Assembly: GCF_030269925.1 (NCBI RefSeq)
Contig: NC_085107.1
Span: 4,340,001-4,404,000 of the forward strand
Source: Bombyx mori
Lineage: Eukaryota; Arthropoda; Insecta; Lepidoptera; Bombycidae
Length of the DNA: 64,000 nt
Direction of reading: 5' to 3'
This document shows positions 24,191 to 35,500 of the stretch, one piece after another. Position numbers and translations under genes: made by a program. Each line of letters starts with the position of its first letter. Positions within the stretch are counted from its first letter, which is position 1. The notes under the pieces are model-generated. The model made no database searches. It was not told where the DNA came from and saw nothing but the letters and a program-made list of their open reading frames with translations.

Positions 24191-24360
24191 TATAAACACG
24201 TGAATAACGCCACCCATCTTGACACATGGAAGTCCTAAGTTTCAATTGTATAACAGCTACCCTATCCTTCAAACCGGATTGCATTACTGCTTCTCGGCAC
24301 AAATAAGCAGGCTGGTGGTACCTACCTCAGCGTCCTCACAAGATATCCCACCATCGGTAA
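24187..24360 (-). repeat. Bm1-type SINE fragment, minus strand
   Basis: Contains CGCCACCCATCTTGACACAT, CTTCAAACCGG, ATTACTGCTTCTCGGCAC and GGTACCTACCTC, all Bm1 blocks. A second short piece with the same ATAAACACGTGAATAACGCC start lies at 23698-23762, inside the fold-back spacer. Confidence 0.7.
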
Positions 24361-24825
24361 CGAATTTAATAAAATATGAATAATTAAATAAAACATGCGA
24401 ATAACGAAAATATCGGGTACCGAATCTACAAAATAGTTAATACATGGATAACCGCTCACTATCTGTTAGTTTCGTCAAACATTGACAACTTATTTGTAAA
24501 AGTATTTCGGATCTTGTTATTTAAGTAACAAAAAAGTTATTTCTTTTATAACCTTTGATAACGCTAAGCAGAACCGGCCTATTGTCGGGCGAACCGTGAA
24601 GGCGTTAGCAACAGTTGAAGGACGCTTCTAAGGCGTTTCCATGACGATGGGATATTTGGAATATCGATGGCCACGTGTAAAGAAAACAAACCATTGTGCA
24701 CCTTATTCAAGCGATGAAGTACGTTAGTGTTTCTTTTATATGTAAGTATACTTTTATTAGCACTTATAGTCTGGTTTTTGAACCCGAAACTACTTAAACC
24801 TCTTTATTGAATTTGTCCTGAGATT

Positions 24826-24985
24826 TTATTCACCATAGACAGCCCACTGAGTTCTTCGCCGGATTTCCTCACCGGATCGGTCGCGATTCCGATCTGGTAG
24901 TAGATTTTGCAAAGCACTGCGCTTGTCAGGTCTGGGTGTTAATTCTCTCATGTTGAACATGTGAGCTCAACAACCTAAACGAAAA
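24826..24985 (-). repeat. Second Bombyx-type repeat, minus strand
   Basis: The plus-strand string CCACTGAGTTCTTCGCCGGA is the inverse of the family core (TCCGGCGAAGAACTCAGTGG). The flanking GATCGGTCGCGATTCCGATC and GAGCTCAACAACCTAAACG parts also fit. Confidence 0.65.
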
Positions 24986-25299
24986 AAATAGATATTTAAA
25001 AAGTTGCTTTTGATTCATAGAGTAAATAAATGGTTTTTTATTTACATCTATCATTTTATTTGTTTTGTATGTTTTTAAATCACTTAGTGCAAAAGAGACG
25101 AATAAACTAATAACCAGTGCTTTTTTTCAGTTTTCGCGTGTCGTATACATCGTTAAAACTATTTATACGGAATAATCTCGGGTTTTTTATTGTTATTGTA
25201 CCAAATCCGACGCTTCGAATACTTTTACACTATTACAGTTTTCGTGGTCACGGACAGTTAAGTTGTTATTTAAGATAGAATTAAAATTATCGATTGGAT

Positions 25300-25440
25300 C
25301 GTGCAAACTGAAACGTATTACTGTTTCATATCAGAAATAGGCAGGACGATGATACCTTTATAAACTATAAAAAAGGGCGACGGTAAGGGAGACGCTAACT
25401 ACCCGTGCGAACTCACATGACCTCCTAGCACCAGTCAGTA
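25300..25440 (-). repeat. Bm1-type SINE, degenerate
   Basis: Recognisable blocks are ATTACTGTTTCATATCAGAA, ATAGGCAGGACGATGATACC and CCGTGCGAACTCACATGACC, interrupted by extra sequence. Confidence 0.6.
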
Positions 25441-26025
25441 CCAACAGGGAGTTAAAGTAATGATACTGATTCTACGAATTGTGTGGGCACATTGAGTACG
25501 TTTTTCTCCGCCAAAAAGGTGTGGGCTGTCCCTTTGATATCGATTTCGTTAAGCCCTTTTTGACATCTGATATCAATCTGTATCTTCTAGTTTATGTTCA
25601 ATGCACGAAAGAGTAAAATTCGAATAATTGTAAAAATTCTCAACTCTAAATGCACGTAATGTCAGCTGATTGAAATACACATGACATAAACACTCCGTTA
25701 GTCCGTCCCGACTGTGTCGGCGTATGAAACAGCTTTTTTTGTCTTTACAATAAACTGAACTTTAGTACCATTCGTCGTAATATGTAGGTTTGAAACGTGC
25801 AGAAGTTTTTCAGGCTTATGTAGATAAGATGAAATTAGACTTAAAATTTAAAGTAATCTAAATTGTTGATACTATAACCATGTTTCAGCTTGATATACCC
25901 ATTGTGGAACACCCTGTATCTGAATATTGTGGAAATACTATAATGTTAATTAAAACGCGAAATTATGACGTAAAAATAATTTTAATTATAAATCATTAAT
26001 ATTCTCGTGTTCATTGCTAATTTAT

Positions 26026-26186
26026 TTTCTTCTTCTTCTTCCGGGCGTTTTCCCGGTTTAGTGTCAGGGTCCGCTTTCCTACTTAAACTCCTACGCCCGG
26101 TCTTCGGCATCCTTCTGAGTGAGGTTATTCTCCTCCATATCCGCTTTTACCACATCAACCAGCGTTTCTTGAGCCTACCGCGACCA
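26026..26186 (-). repeat. LINE 3' end with 16-bp target duplication
   Basis: TTCATTGCTAATTTAT (26010-26025) and TTCATTGCTAGTTTAT (26187-26202) flank it with one mismatch. The minus strand encodes degenerate KKRW.. and SLSRKADPDTKPGKRP and ends in a GAAGAAGAAGAA tail, the C-terminus of an endonuclease-reverse transcriptase LINE. Confidence 0.82.
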
Positions 26187-26544
26187 TTCATTGCTAGTTT
26201 ATCTTAAAACGTTAAAAAGAATTATTCAATATCACGAAAGGGGAAAGAAAAGATCACTTCACATTTTTCCTCTCTTCGAACTGCTCTCTGTAGAGTGAAA
26301 ATTTTACTGTCCAATTAATTAAGCGTCAATCGATAAGGATTACAATGGCGAGTTGTATTATGATCGCACGATTTAATGTTGAAAATTATGATAAAGGTTT
26401 TGATACATTTATCATGATTTGATTTTTATTATGTTATCTCCAGTATATTACATAATACTAATTATCAACCCTTTTAAAGAAAATGATATTGAGTTTATAA
26501 AACTTAATACTGTAATCGACAAATAATAAATAATAATAAATAAA

Positions 26545-26783
26545 TATTTACTAACAGTCACGCCACGTTAACTGGTCCCGTGATTAGTTCGTAAAGAACT
26601 TGTGTTACAGGTACCAGATAACGGAAATAAATATAAGATTTTTATTATACACATATATTTAATATACATCCATAACCCTAGAGAAGACATTTATATTTAT
26701 CATACAAATATCTTCCCTTGACGGGATTCGAACCCGCGACCCCCTTGTGTACTGACCATGTCACTTAACACTACATCAGACGT
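26545..26783 (-). repeat. tRNA-derived SINE, copy 1
   Basis: The minus-strand head has a B-box (GGGTTCGAATCCC at about 26723-26735 inverse) and a weakened A-box (TGATGTAGTGTTAAGTGACA). The body contains TACATCCATAACCCTAGAGA in plus orientation. It is about 85 percent similar by eye to copy 2 over 240 bp. The tRNA-like part is not followed by an anticodon arm consistent with a real tRNA gene. Confidence 0.8.
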
Positions 26784-27504
26784 AAATGCCTTCTATCTTT
26801 TTTATAACGTGCGTTTGATGTTAAGTGGTTACTGAAGCATACTGATGCTGAGATGGTTTCGCTTAAGCCATTGGCATAGAATGGCAAAAATTAAAAAAAT
26901 GCACTTCAAATGATTTTCGGCTTCTTCGAAGAATTGTTTTGATAGTGATAAAAAATAAAACATTATTTAATCGTTTGGGTCAATATGCACAGAGAGTGCG
27001 ATAATGTTGAGTCATGCACGGTTCTTGTGCGTCCCGTGTGCGTGACACGATCTGCTCATGTAATTAATCATTCGTATGCATTCTTGGAAATTTGTCATCA
27101 ATCGTCTACAGCCTGATTTACATATAATTTCGTTACTACGTTTTAGAAACTGCGTGAATACCGTACAAAAATAGATATGAATATTTAATGAATGCTTCAG
27201 TAAATCAGTACTTTATATTTCATTTTAAAATAAATACTTAGAAATTGGGACGGCAGGGTAGCGTAAAACACGTATGAAATTGTTTAGCGTGTTTACTAGC
27301 TACTACTTTTAGCAGTTCAATTTATGCGAAAATATTCAATGAATTTATTTGTATTTCACTAATATATATTACTAAAATTAAAACTGTTTTTTAACGTAAC
27401 TGTTTTAACGTTTAAATATTGCGTCAAATTACTTAATGAAAAATCTGCGCTGCGGAGAACGTTGTGATTGAAATATAATAATACATTTTTATATTTCGTA
27501 CTGC

Positions 27505-27890
27505 ACAGGTGAGTGACTTCACGGTCCACCTGGTGTCATTTCGTGGAGCCCCTAAACGATACAATGAATGTTGCTACCGATCTTCAGGCATAGATTCGAA
27601 GTCTTGATTGTATTTTAAAACGGTTGTCCCACATTTAAAACCGGGCCGGGCCACACAAAGGTTTCACGGCAGAAATAAGCAGCCTATAATACCTACCCGT
27701 GCGGGCTATCGACGCTCCTTTGTAGTTGCGTCTTTTATGTAAAATTTTTCGGGTTTGATCTTTATTACACAATATCATTCCTTCAACTTGAAAGTCCTGT
27801 CTGGATACGCATTAAGTACGCTTTTGCCTTAAAAAAAATATTATCTCCGGGATTTGAATTTTGGCATAGCCGTATTGTATTTACACCGTT
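27505..27890 (-). repeat. Bm1-type SINE, near full length, degenerate
   Basis: It runs from the tail side (CACGGTCCACCTGGTGTCAT) through TTTCACGGCAGAAATAAGCA and CTACCCGTGCGGGCT to the body near the head (CGGGTTTGATCTTTATTACA). It ends near a weak tRNA-like B-box region (CGGGATTTGAATTTTGGCAT). Confidence 0.65.
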
Positions 27891-27995
27891 TATAACTACA
27901 TATAAGCACGCAGGGCGTATTATTCTTCGGACCACAACGATTTATCTGATCCCGGGCAGCTGTTTTAATAATAAAATATTTACTAAATATTTTTA

Positions 27996-28250
27996 ATAAT
28001 AATAAATATTTACTAACAACCACGCCACGTTAACTGGTCCCGTGATAAGTTCGTAAAGAACTTGTGTTACAAGTACCAGATAACGGATATAAATGTAAGA
28101 TTTTTATTATACACATACATATATTTAATATACATCCATAACCCTGGAAAAGACATTTATATTTATCATACAAATATCTTCCCTTGGCGGGATTCGAACC
28201 CGCGACCCCTTGTGTAGTGACCATGTCACTTACCACTACACCAGACGGCC
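27996..28250 (-). repeat. tRNA-derived SINE, copy 2
   Basis: The minus strand starts CGGCCGTCTGGTGTAGTGGT (A-box) and continues to GGGTTCGAATCCCGCCAAGG (B-box). The body is the same as in 26545-26783. TTTAATAAT flanks both sides (near 27991 and at 28252-28260), a likely target duplication. Confidence 0.85.
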
Positions 28251-28992
28251 GTTTAATAATGACCAATAACAAATTTCACTATAATGTAAAAATCAGAGTA
28301 CAAAGCGTAATTACGTAAGAGAATGCGGACTTGCTCGAGGGCACCTAACTGCAGACCTATCAGTATCACTGAGGCCAGACCCGCTAAGGCTTTGTTAACT
28401 TCGTATCTACAGAACTTGAAAGTCGGTAATTGGATGCGTCGCCTGTGTCTTGGAAATGCTTTTGAACGAGACACCATGCATTGTCAGGTTGTTTATTAAA
28501 CTTATTTCATTAATTAATTACCTAACACCCTTTTTGTTGAAAGTTCAATGTTTAATTAAATGTTTTATTCGTTTTAAAACACTGATTCGATGATTTTTAA
28601 ATTGTGTAAATTGAAATCTGGACTATATTTTCTAGTATTGGTTCTAATTTAAAATTACATTAAGCAAGTTTTTGTGTAGGTAGTTACCATACTGAATATT
28701 CGGTGGGTAAGCATTCTTGTAAACGCGCATGTGAGTTATTTGTAAGGTTTAAAATTATAGAAGGCTTTTTACTTTTAATGACGAATTATTGTTTAAAATC
28801 TCAGTTGACTATGGAATTAAATTAACCAACTTCCTTGTCTCTTTTTTCCATTTGGTCTCAAAAACTATACTTCACGTTTGGATTCACCTTTCTTACTACC
28901 TATTTGGAGCTCCACTATATTTCTACAGATAGTCTCTTAATTGCGTGATCTGGATTCACGCGCGACATGACCAAGTCGCCTTATGTCTAAAT

Positions 28993-29131
28993 ATGTAACT
29001 ATACTTGAGACCTTAGAACTCGTACCTCAAGGTGCGTGGCGCATTTACGTTGTGGATGTCTATGGGCTCCAGTAACAACTTAAGACCAGGTGGGCTGTGA
29101 GGTCGTGCACCCATCTAAGCAATAAAAAAAA
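28993..29131 (+). repeat. Bm1-type SINE, 5'-truncated
   Basis: Begins at TAACTATACTTGAGACCTTA and ends ACCCATCTAAGCAATAAAAA. About 140 bp of the 3' part. Confidence 0.85.
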
Positions 29132-29499
29132 AGTGAGTGATGCTCTTCCCGAAAAAAAACAAGGGTGCGTTTTCAGTTTGTCTGCCAGTTTACTCTTATA
29201 AAATTAAATAATTGAATATAAAATTACATTTACACACATTTTGTGCATAAACCCTTCCATGACATTGTTTAAAAATATTTTTTTCCGAGAATTTGCGTCA
29301 ACGTGATCCAGCACTAAGCCTCCTTTACAAAATATTTCGTTCTCACAATAATGGCTGTCGAATATGAAGAGTATTTTCACCATAAATGAAAAGAGATACA
29401 CAATACTGCCGAACGGAAATTTCCCGTTATTCGACACAAAGAAATAGACGGAAAAAAATTACACTGTTTCTTTCCGACACATATTTTTGTGTGGAAAGG

Positions 29500-29770
29500 C
29501 TGTATTTTTATTGCCTTTGTAGACAGGTGAACGCACGGCCCACTTGATTGTGAGGGGTCATTTTCGTTCGTGGAAGCCAGCAATGCCACAGTCATACCAT
29601 TAATTACCTACCGGTAAACACCTCCGGTAGTTTTATTCTAAATCTGGAAGGTACGTGGTAAAAAAAGATCTGTGAACGCGTACTATGAATGAATACCGTG
29701 ATTCTAGGATGAACTTATGCTCCGGAGGCGGGAGGTGAGATTGTAAAAAGGACACCATGGGATCATATCA
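29500..29770 (-). repeat. Unclassified LINE-type 3' end, copy 2
   Basis: Plus-strand blocks TTTTTATTGCCTTTGTAGAC, CACGGCCCACTTGATTGTGA and GGTACGTGGTAAAAAAAGAT match copy 1 at 18934-19263 in the same order. A third, very short piece lies at 30068-30106. Confidence 0.6.
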
Positions 29771-30287
29771 AACAATTTACCACGAAAAAATTCATGGTTG
29801 AAAACATAGAGCCTCCGAGGTTCCAAACAATCCGGGATTAGCGGAAATCTGACCCTCTGCTTGTTTTCTGCCTTGGCAATAATAAAGAGATCATATTATT
29901 CAGTTTATTATTTATATAAACAGGCATGCACTGCATATTTCCGTGAACGCATACACTTCCCGAAAAACTTATCAATAAAACGTCAACCTCTTCTTTTCCA
30001 TTAAACGGAATGGTAAATAATTGTGATATTCACTTCGATGAATAATTAAAACTGCGAAAACTTTTTCTTTTATTGCCCTTGTAGGCAGACGAGTATACGG
30101 CCCACCTCAAATAAAATTAGTTACAAGCAAAAGCAATTAATATGAAGAAAAAAAAGTTATATGACCGCTTTAGAATTTTGGCATCTTGCATCTTTTGGCA
30201 TCTTGGTTTTCGTTAAAAACAATTTTAGTCGAGAAGTTCTTATATGTAGTTGACTTGCTTAATTTGTTACCAAAAACGAATCAAGTT

Positions 30288-30596
30288 GTTTTTTATTGCT
30301 ATGATGGGTGGATGATCTCATGGCCCACCTGGTGTTGTGGCTACCGGGACCCATAGTCATCACCAATAGGCAGAGTGGTGGTACACGTGGGGGATCACAA
30401 GCCGCCCTACAACCAGTAATTACGCAAATTATAATTTTTGTGGGTTTGATTTTTAATATACGATGTTATTCCTACACCGTGGAAGTCAATCGTGAGTGAA
30501 CATTTATTAAGTTCGTATATCATTAGGAAAATTAGTACCTGCCTGGAATTCGAACACCGGCATAGCCGCCTAGCTCGATACGAATACACCACATTT
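30288..30596 (-). repeat. Bm1-type SINE with tRNA-like head, internally deleted
   Basis: On the minus strand the head reads TGGTGTATTCGTATCGAGCT and GGTGTTCGAATTCC, an A-box and B-box pair. The body follows (TTCCACGGTGTAGGAATAAC, then AATTTGCGTAATTACTGGTT) and it ends GCCCACCTGGTGTT inverse plus AGCAATAAAAAA. This copy shows that the common repeat is a tRNA-derived SINE. The middle block with AATGCGTTTCGG is deleted. Confidence 0.75.
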
Positions 30597-30599
30597 TGA

Positions 30600-31538
30600 A
30601 ATTACATTACAAATTACTTAACTTATATTACGTGAGCTCTACTCATCTAAGGCATAGTTAAAAAAATATTCATAAAAATTAATAAGTAAGCAAACTGTAA
30701 ATTGCAAAATAACTGACGTGATAACGAAAACAGCGCTACCTGCGTGATAAATCCTTTATCGATACGTACAAGCCTCGTCAAATTTAGTCTAGAGTACGTT
30801 TTATCGCTTAGGCTTTGGCAGGGCTACAAAATAAACGGATTGGTCCCAGACAGCAATTACAGTTGCTAGGTAACCTAATGCCCCTCTCGATGGGGTGATG
30901 TTCGCCTTTGTTCCGGCGTCTGGGATATCTGGCGGAGGGGTGACGCTTTGTTTAGTGGCATGTGATTGATGTTGATTTACATTTTCCTAACGTTGAATGT
31001 TTAGACAAATTTACTAGACGGAGACCCGATTCGTCGGACATAACACCAATCATAGTGTTCAATTCAGTTAAGATCGTTGTCAGTGTGTGTTTCGGATGAA
31101 GACAATATTTCAAAATAGCTCAGGTGTCAGACGTATCGAAGTCTCATTTAAAAAGACCGTTGAGAAAAAAATCTCCTTTATTGTCCTTTGTGCATTAAAG
31201 TTTACTAACTCGAATCAGTTACTAAAACGAAATAAATAAATAAATGTACATGCGTTTTATTTTGGCTTAGTTCTAACTACAAAACGAAGGTGAGGAGAAA
31301 ATAGCAATGGAACTCATTTACTTTTGAGTGTTAACATTTTAAATTTTCTAAATTCAATTAATGCTAGACAAGATCAAGTACACTCAGACCGTAATACTAA
31401 TTCTTTTGTTTAAAAAATATATATTCGTGAATCGATTAAAAGATATGTATCTAATATAATCAGTTTGAAAATATATATTGTTAAACTATAATAGTAGACG
31501 CAATTGTAGACTAGTCTTATCTAAAAAAAATTTTGCAG
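30600..31538. other. Intron spacer before exon B
   Basis: A GC-rich patch at about 30860-30960 is unexplained. No exon or repeat family was recognised. Confidence 0.4.
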
Positions 31539-31660
31539 TAACTCAAGATGCCGATGATGAGAGCAAACAGTTGTGTCCGGCGGATTGCAGCAGCAATCTG
31601 TTGTTGGATTGTCCCCACACAACTCTTTATTTAAGATTCCCGCACGATCGAGAATTAAAG
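31539..31660 (+). CDS. ARAP: ARAP/RhoGAP15B-type gene, exon B (PH domain end)
   Basis: The acceptor TTTTGCAG ends at 31538 and the donor GTGAGT starts at 31661. The one base left from exon A plus TA makes a valine codon, so the phases agree across an 18.0-kb intron. The exon encodes VTQDADDESKQLCPADCSSN and then LLLDCPHTTLYLRFPHDREL, ending with a lysine codon in phase 0. The TLYLRF strand and the following exon (GWRYMIKLA) form the last strand and the C-terminal helix of a PH domain. Confidence 0.88.
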
Positions 31661-32533
31661 GTGAGTCACGAATAAAACAATAATGAATAACTTTTTAGTA
31701 TTTATTAATTAGCTGCTTTAAAAATGTACTGTGACCTAATAAATTCGACTTATGCAACAGATACGACACCTCAGTTCATTACCTGCGTTAAGTCCCTTAA
31801 CTATGGTTGAAAATTAAATGAAAATTCAGGTCGACCTGCCTGTCCGGGCTCTCCCAGGTAACCTAGCTTGCATACATGCAGCTTTGAGCCGTATACTTTG
31901 TGAATAAAATTCAATTTAAACTATGGGATGTTGCAAGCTAGCTCTGAATGAGATAAAATAACGCGAGCCTAGATTATGCACAGACCCGCTCGCGGGGGTA
32001 GGGAAGCACTCCCGTCCGATGACGCTGCCTGTAGATAAAAATCAATACATTTACTAGGTCGGCCATTACGGACATAATTTCCTAGAATTAATTTCCATAG
32101 CAACAGCCGTTGCTTCGCATACTACGAACGCTTGAAATATTGAAGTGAATATCAAAGAGGGCTATTAAATATACTGAGAAATCTATTAGGGGATTATGAT
32201 CTTCGCTATAATTTTATTAGTCTCAAGAAAAACAAAGTAATAAAAACTTTATGAATAGAAAAAAATATTCTTGTATGCTTTGATATTGCTACATACTAAT
32301 AATTTAACGAGTGACATATGAGCAGCCGATAATTGAGTGGCCACTGGGAGTGCAACATCACCAATTAGGCAACACCTCGGGGTTTATACGCGATTTTTTG
32401 CGCCAGATTTAACCCTAGTTGGCTAAGGGTTCGTGTTTGGTTGTTTTGTGACGTCGGATTGCTTTTTTGGTCATGTTTACAAATAGTTGGCAGATTTTTT
32501 ACCTCGTCGTTCCATGATTTTGTATATCTTTTA

Positions 32534-32735
32534 TCTATACTAATATATAAATCTACAGTGGTTTTTACGGATGTTCCGTTATAACTACTGAACCATGCAT
32601 CCGATTGACTTGAAACTTGGTATCCGTGTAGAAAATACATGTACTTAATGGATAGGCTTATATTTATATAAATGTTGGACTCCCTAATAATAATGCCAAT
32701 TTTAAATGCCCAGCAAAGCGAACGACTACGGCTAG
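32534..32735 (+). mobile_element. Helitron-like non-autonomous element (second family)
   Basis: Starts TCTATACTAATATATAAATC and ends CGACTACGGCTAG followed by T. A minus-strand relative lies at 63726-63966 and shares CTACAGTGGTTTTTACGGAT and the GGATGCATGGTTCAGTAGTT block. Confidence 0.72.
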
Positions 32736-32962
32736 TACAATCATATAACCTGTTAAATAGAAGTTATTTTTAGAACGTTTTTTGGGTAACAATAGCCGAC
32801 TCACGTTGCGGGAATTCGCCCATGGACATCTCATCAGCGTCCGGTTTTTTTTTTCCTTTGCTCTAGGTCAACAGACGAGGTCACGACCTCTTTTATTTTT
32901 ATTACAAACATATTACAAATTTTCTTTAGCCATCGTCAATACCCTTGTATACTTATCCGCGT

Positions 32963-35129
32963 CCCCCGATCACGGAGCGTCTTCAGCCTGAGAAGCTGCG
33001 GGACATCGTCTCGGCGCTGTTCCCGCAGGAGCGGGAGGGATTTGTCGCTCCCGCTATGGACGCGCCGCCGGACTACGACGGCGAAGCCCCTGCTGAGGTG
33101 CCCCATATAACGCGGGCGGAGCTCCGTGTGGCCGTGCGCAAAATGTCCGCGAAGGACACTGCACCCGGCCCGGATGGTGTCCATGGCCGGGTTTGGGCCT
33201 TGGCTCTTGGTGCCTTAGGGGACCGACTCTTGAGACTTTACAACTCCTGCCTCGAGTCGCGACGGTTTCCTTCATCGTGGAGGACGGGCAGACTCGTGCT
33301 GTTGAGAAAGGAGGGGCGCCCGGCGGATACTGCCGCCGGGTACCGTCCCATTGTGTTGCTGGATGAGGTGGGCAAGCTGCTGGAACGCATTCTGGCAGCC
33401 CGCATCATCCAGCATCTGGTCAGGGTGGGACCCGATCTGTCGGCGGAGCAGTATGGCTTCCGAGAGGGCCGCTCAACGGTAGACGCAATCCTTCGCGTGC
33501 GGGCCCTCTCGGAGGAGGCCGTTTCCAGGGGTGGGATGGATTTGGCGGTGTCGCTCGATATCGCCAATGCGTTTAACACCCTGCCCTGCTCCGTGATAGG
33601 GGGGGCGCTGGAACGACATGTGCCCCCCTACCTTCGCTGGCTGGTGGGTTCCTACTTAGAGGACAGATCGGTCACGTGTACCGGATACGGTGGGATTCTG
33701 CACCGGTTCCCGGTCGTGCGCGGTATTCCACAGGGGTCGATGCTCGGCTCCCGTTTGTGGAATATCGGGTATGACTGGGTGCTTAGAGGTGCCCTCCTCC
33801 TGGGCCTGAGCGTAATCTGTTACGCAGACGACACGTTGGTCGTGGCCCGGGGCTGGGAGTTTTGCTGAGTCTGCCCGTCTTGCTACGGCTGGGGTGGCGC
33901 ATGTCGTCGGCAAAATCAGGAGATTGGGCCTCGACGTGGCGCTCAGTAAATTCGAGGCCATGTGGTTCCACAGACCCCGGAGAGTGCCACCTGTCGATGC
34001 CCATACCGTGGTTAGAGGCGTCCGTATCAGGGTTGGGGTGCAGTTGAAGTACCTCGGCCTCATTCTGGACAGTCGTTGGACCTTCCGTGCTCACTTTCAG
34101 ATCCTGGTCCCTCGTTTGTTGGGGGTGGCCGGCGCGTTAAGCCGGCTTCTGCCCAACGTCGGGGGGCCTGACCAGGTGACGCGCCGTCTCTATACGGGGG
34201 TGGTGCGATCAATGGCCCTATACGGGGCGCCCGTGTGGAGCCAGTCCCTGGCCGTGGGGGTGGCGAAGCTGCAACAACGGCCACAACGCACCATCGCGGT
34301 CAGGGTCATCCGTGGTTATCACACCATCTCCTTTGAGGCGGCGTGTGTACTGGCTGGGACGCCGCCTTGGGTTCTGGAAGCGGAGGCGCTCGCCGCTGAC
34401 TATAAGTGGTGGGCTAACCTTCGTGCCCGGGGCGTGGCGCGTCTCAGCCCCAGTGTGGTCAGAGCGCGGAGGGCCCAATCTCGGCGGTCCGTGCTGGAGT
34501 CATGGTCCAGACGGCTGGCTGATCCTTCGGCTGGTCGTAGGACCGTCGAGGCGATTCGCCCGGTCCTTGTGGATTGGGTGAATCGTGACAGAGAACCCCT
34601 CACTTTCCGGCTCACGCAGGTGCTCACTGGGCATGGTTGTTTCGGTGAGTTCCTTCACCGGATCACAGCCGAGCCGATGGCAGAGTGCTACCATTGTGGT
34701 TGTGACTTGAACACAGCAGAGCATACGCTCGTCGCCTGCCCCGCATGGGAGGGGTGGCGCCGTGTCCTCGTCGCAAAAATAGGAACCGACTTGTCGTTGC
34801 CGAGTGTTGTGGCATCGATGCTCGGCGACGACGAGTCGTGGAAGGTGATGCTCGACTTCTGCGAGTGCACCATCTCGCAGAAAGAGGCGGCGGGGCGCGT
34901 GAGAGACGCACAATCCCGCCGCCGTCGAGCGGGGGCCAGAGAGGCGGATCTCGCCCAAGCCCTGGCCCTCTGTTTCGGATCCCCCTCACATGTCGGTCTG
35001 GGGACCGGCGAAGGGGGCCTAAGAAGACAACGTGCAAGGTGCTCTGCACGCATTTTACGCAAGAGCATCCGGATGAAGGCCGGCTATCCTCGACCCACGC
35101 TGGTTCTGGCCCAGCGGGGTATTCCGTAG
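32963..35129 (+). pseudogene. R1-like ORF2: reverse transcriptase and C-terminal domain, one frameshift
   Basis: Two overlapping frames (to 33868, and from about 33864 to 35129) make one reverse transcriptase. Motifs in order are APGPDGVHGRVW, GYRPIVLLDEVGKLLERILA, EQYGFREGRST, VSLDIANAFNTL, RGIPQGSMLGSRLW and the catalytic YADDTLVV. Downstream are the thumb (LKYLGLILDSRWTFRAHFQI) and a terminal knuckle (CYHCGCDLNTAEHTLVACP). The frame is lost in a run of four T (33860-33863) directly after the catalytic motif. A single extra base explains it. The rest is open over 411 residues, suggesting a fairly recent insertion. Confidence 0.88.
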
Positions 35130-35395
35130 GGTAACCCACTTTAATCGGCGCCATCTAAGCGGGCTTCGGACAGTCTGCCAACTGAGAGGGCTGGTGGTCG
35201 TGGCGCCGACGACCGCCAGTCCGGCGTCCCGAGGGGGAGGGTGATGGGAGAAATGTGCTCCGCACTAAACGCTTCACTTTCCCCCCTTTGCCTTGTCATG
35301 AGTTCTGTCTCATGCGAGCTTTGGACGTTGGTTAATGAGCGACAGGAGGTTTTAGTCAGTTCGACTCTGACATGCCTCCTGACCAAAAAAAAAAG
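32963..35395 (+). mobile_element. R1-like LINE, 5'-truncated, 10-bp target duplication
   Basis: TTATCCGCGT at 32953-32962 and 35396-35405 flanks the element exactly. It starts within ORF2 before the reverse transcriptase, and the endonuclease is lost. A 3' UTR of about 250 bp and an A run at 35384-35394 follow. The GC-rich body contrasts with the AT-rich intron. The same 3' UTR occurs inversely at 48911-49165. R1-clade assignment rests on the reverse-transcriptase motif pattern and the terminal zinc knuckle. Confidence 0.9.
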
Positions 35396-35500
35396 TTATC
35401 CGCGTTGTTTCATCAGGCCTTTTTTATTTGCTGTACCATTATCGTCTCCTTTAATTATGTAATTGTATAAGTATTATTATAAACGTTCTATATATGTATA

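Noticed and set aside
26700..26783. A tRNA gene on the minus strand (B-box GGGTTCGAATCCC)
   Set aside because: The same head with a 170-bp body recurs at 27996-28250, and the upstream half does not form a full tRNA. It is the head of a SINE.
33054..35154. Numerous minus-strand and alternate plus frames of 70-163 residues
   Set aside because: They are shadow frames in the GC-rich reverse-transcriptase gene.
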